Part shown: positions 5,060-5,541 of the stretch, piece after piece | How positions within the stretch are numbered: position 1 is the stretch's first letter | Layout of the letters: each line of letters begins with the position of its first letter | Origin: an uncultured Gemmatimonadota bacterium | GTDB lineage: Bacteria > Gemmatimonadota > Gemmatimonadetes > Gemmatimonadales > GWC2-71-9 | Reading direction: 5' to 3' | Assembly (NCBI GenBank): GCA_946887295.1 | Contig: CAMPKP010000183.1 | Span: 1-5,541, forward strand | DNA length: 5,541 nt | The notes under the pieces: model-generated | Seen by the model: only the letters and a program-made list of their open reading frames with translations | Database searches by the model: none | Told to the model about the DNA's origin: nothing | Position numbers and translations under genes: made by a program

Positions 5060-5541
5060 ATGCAGGAGGGCCGTAAGACATACCCGTCGCGACGCGGTGG
5101 AACCCTCATCATCGTCGCGGTTTCACTGGTCGCCGTCATGTCGGCGATGGCGCTGGCGATCGACCTCGGCATGCTCTACAAGAATCGGAGCGACGCGCAG
5201 CGCGCGGCCGATGCGGCCGCGCTGGCCGGCGCCAGCGCCTACCTCGAGGTGTTCGGGGCCGCGGCGGTGACCCCGGCCCGCAACGAGGCGGTCAAGTACC
5301 TCGGCAGCAACAGCGTGGGGAACGACCTCATCGACACCAGCAGCTCCAACCAGAGCTTCAAGCTGGGCGGCGTGCTGGTGGACTCGCTCCCCGAGGCCGT
5401 CGTCGAGGTCATGCCGAACGACTTCAAGGTGCGGGTCGAGGTCCGCCGGGCGGACAACCAGACCTGGTTCGCCGGGCTCTTCGGGAAGAACGTCATGCCG
5501 GTGCGCGCCCGGGCGACCGCGGTAGCCAGCCCGGCCGGGGC
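5060..5541 (+). CDS. tadG: TadG-like pilus assembly protein, C-terminus cut by window edge
   Basis: The frame is open from ATG 5060 to the right edge, giving 160 complete codons. The N-terminal part matches the TadE/TadG-like N-terminal region: a basic RRGG (11-14), a hydrophobic helix (about 15-34), then AIDLGMLYKNRSDAQRAADAAALAGA (33-58), a highly characteristic motif. The rest, to residue 160, looks like an exported mixed alpha/beta domain. There is no Glu at +5 after the Gly pair, so unlike Flp and TadE it is probably not a prepilin peptidase substrate. In known systems TadG is a membrane-anchored accessory protein needed for pilus biogenesis. The start is supported by AGGAGG at 5050-5055, only four bases before ATG, the same tight spacing as cpaC. 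The full protein is usually longer than what is visible, and the motor genes probably follow. Confidence 0.88.
   Translation, partial: MQEGRKTYPSRRGGTLIIVAVSLVAVMSAMALAIDLGMLYKNRSDAQRAADAAALAGASAYLEVFGAAAVTPARNEAVKYLGSNSVGNDLIDTSSSNQSFKLGGVLVDSLPEAVVEVMPNDFKVRVEVRRADNQTWFAGLFGKNVMPVRARATAVASPAG

Noticed and set aside
5023..5076. 17-codon mini-ORF starting in the 17-bp repeat and overlapping the tadG start
   Set aside because: It has no ribosome site and is merely the tail of a frame running out of cpaC.

Overview
The window is GC-rich (roughly two thirds G+C) bacterial DNA. It carries the first part of a Tad/Flp (type IVc) pilus assembly locus on the + strand, and a divergent, incomplete PAP2-family membrane protein gene on the - strand. 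A secretin with a cleavable signal peptide implies a cell with an outer membrane. The GC content and gene order would fit a soil or groundwater lineage such as Rokubacteria, NC10, Acidobacteria or Deltaproteobacteria, but the window cannot decide between them. I see no tRNA, rRNA, CRISPR, transposase or phage gene.

Layout. Bases 1-986 (- strand) encode the first 328 residues of a multi-pass PAP2_3-type phosphatase/phosphotransferase, cut by the left edge. Bases 987-1466 form a 480-bp divergent intergenic region with a chain of perfect inverted repeats, probably the promoter and leader of the pilus operon. The + strand genes follow: flp major prepilin (1467-1655); a 198-bp gap with a strong 11-bp hairpin, a second hairpin and a 16-bp tandem duplication; cpaA/tadV prepilin peptidase (1854-2381); tadE (2378-2803, ATGA overlap with cpaA); cpaB/rcpC (2820-3656); cpaC/rcpA secretin (3695-5005); a short gap with a 17-bp tandem duplication; and tadG (5060 to the right edge, incomplete).

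How the genes work together. The Flp prepilin and the TadE pseudopilin carry the G/XXXXE(Y/F) site cleaved by the CpaA/TadV aspartic peptidase. CpaC forms the outer-membrane channel and CpaB is its periplasmic partner. TadG is a membrane-anchored accessory protein with a large exported domain. The motor and platform genes (tadZ/cpaE, tadA/cpaF, tadB, tadC) are not in the window and are expected to the right.

Novelty. The protein-coding content is a conventional Tad locus, and I found no convincing new system. The least explained material is non-coding: the structured leader of flp, including a block that partly resembles a cobalamin-riboswitch core, the hairpins after flp, and the two short intergenic tandem duplications.
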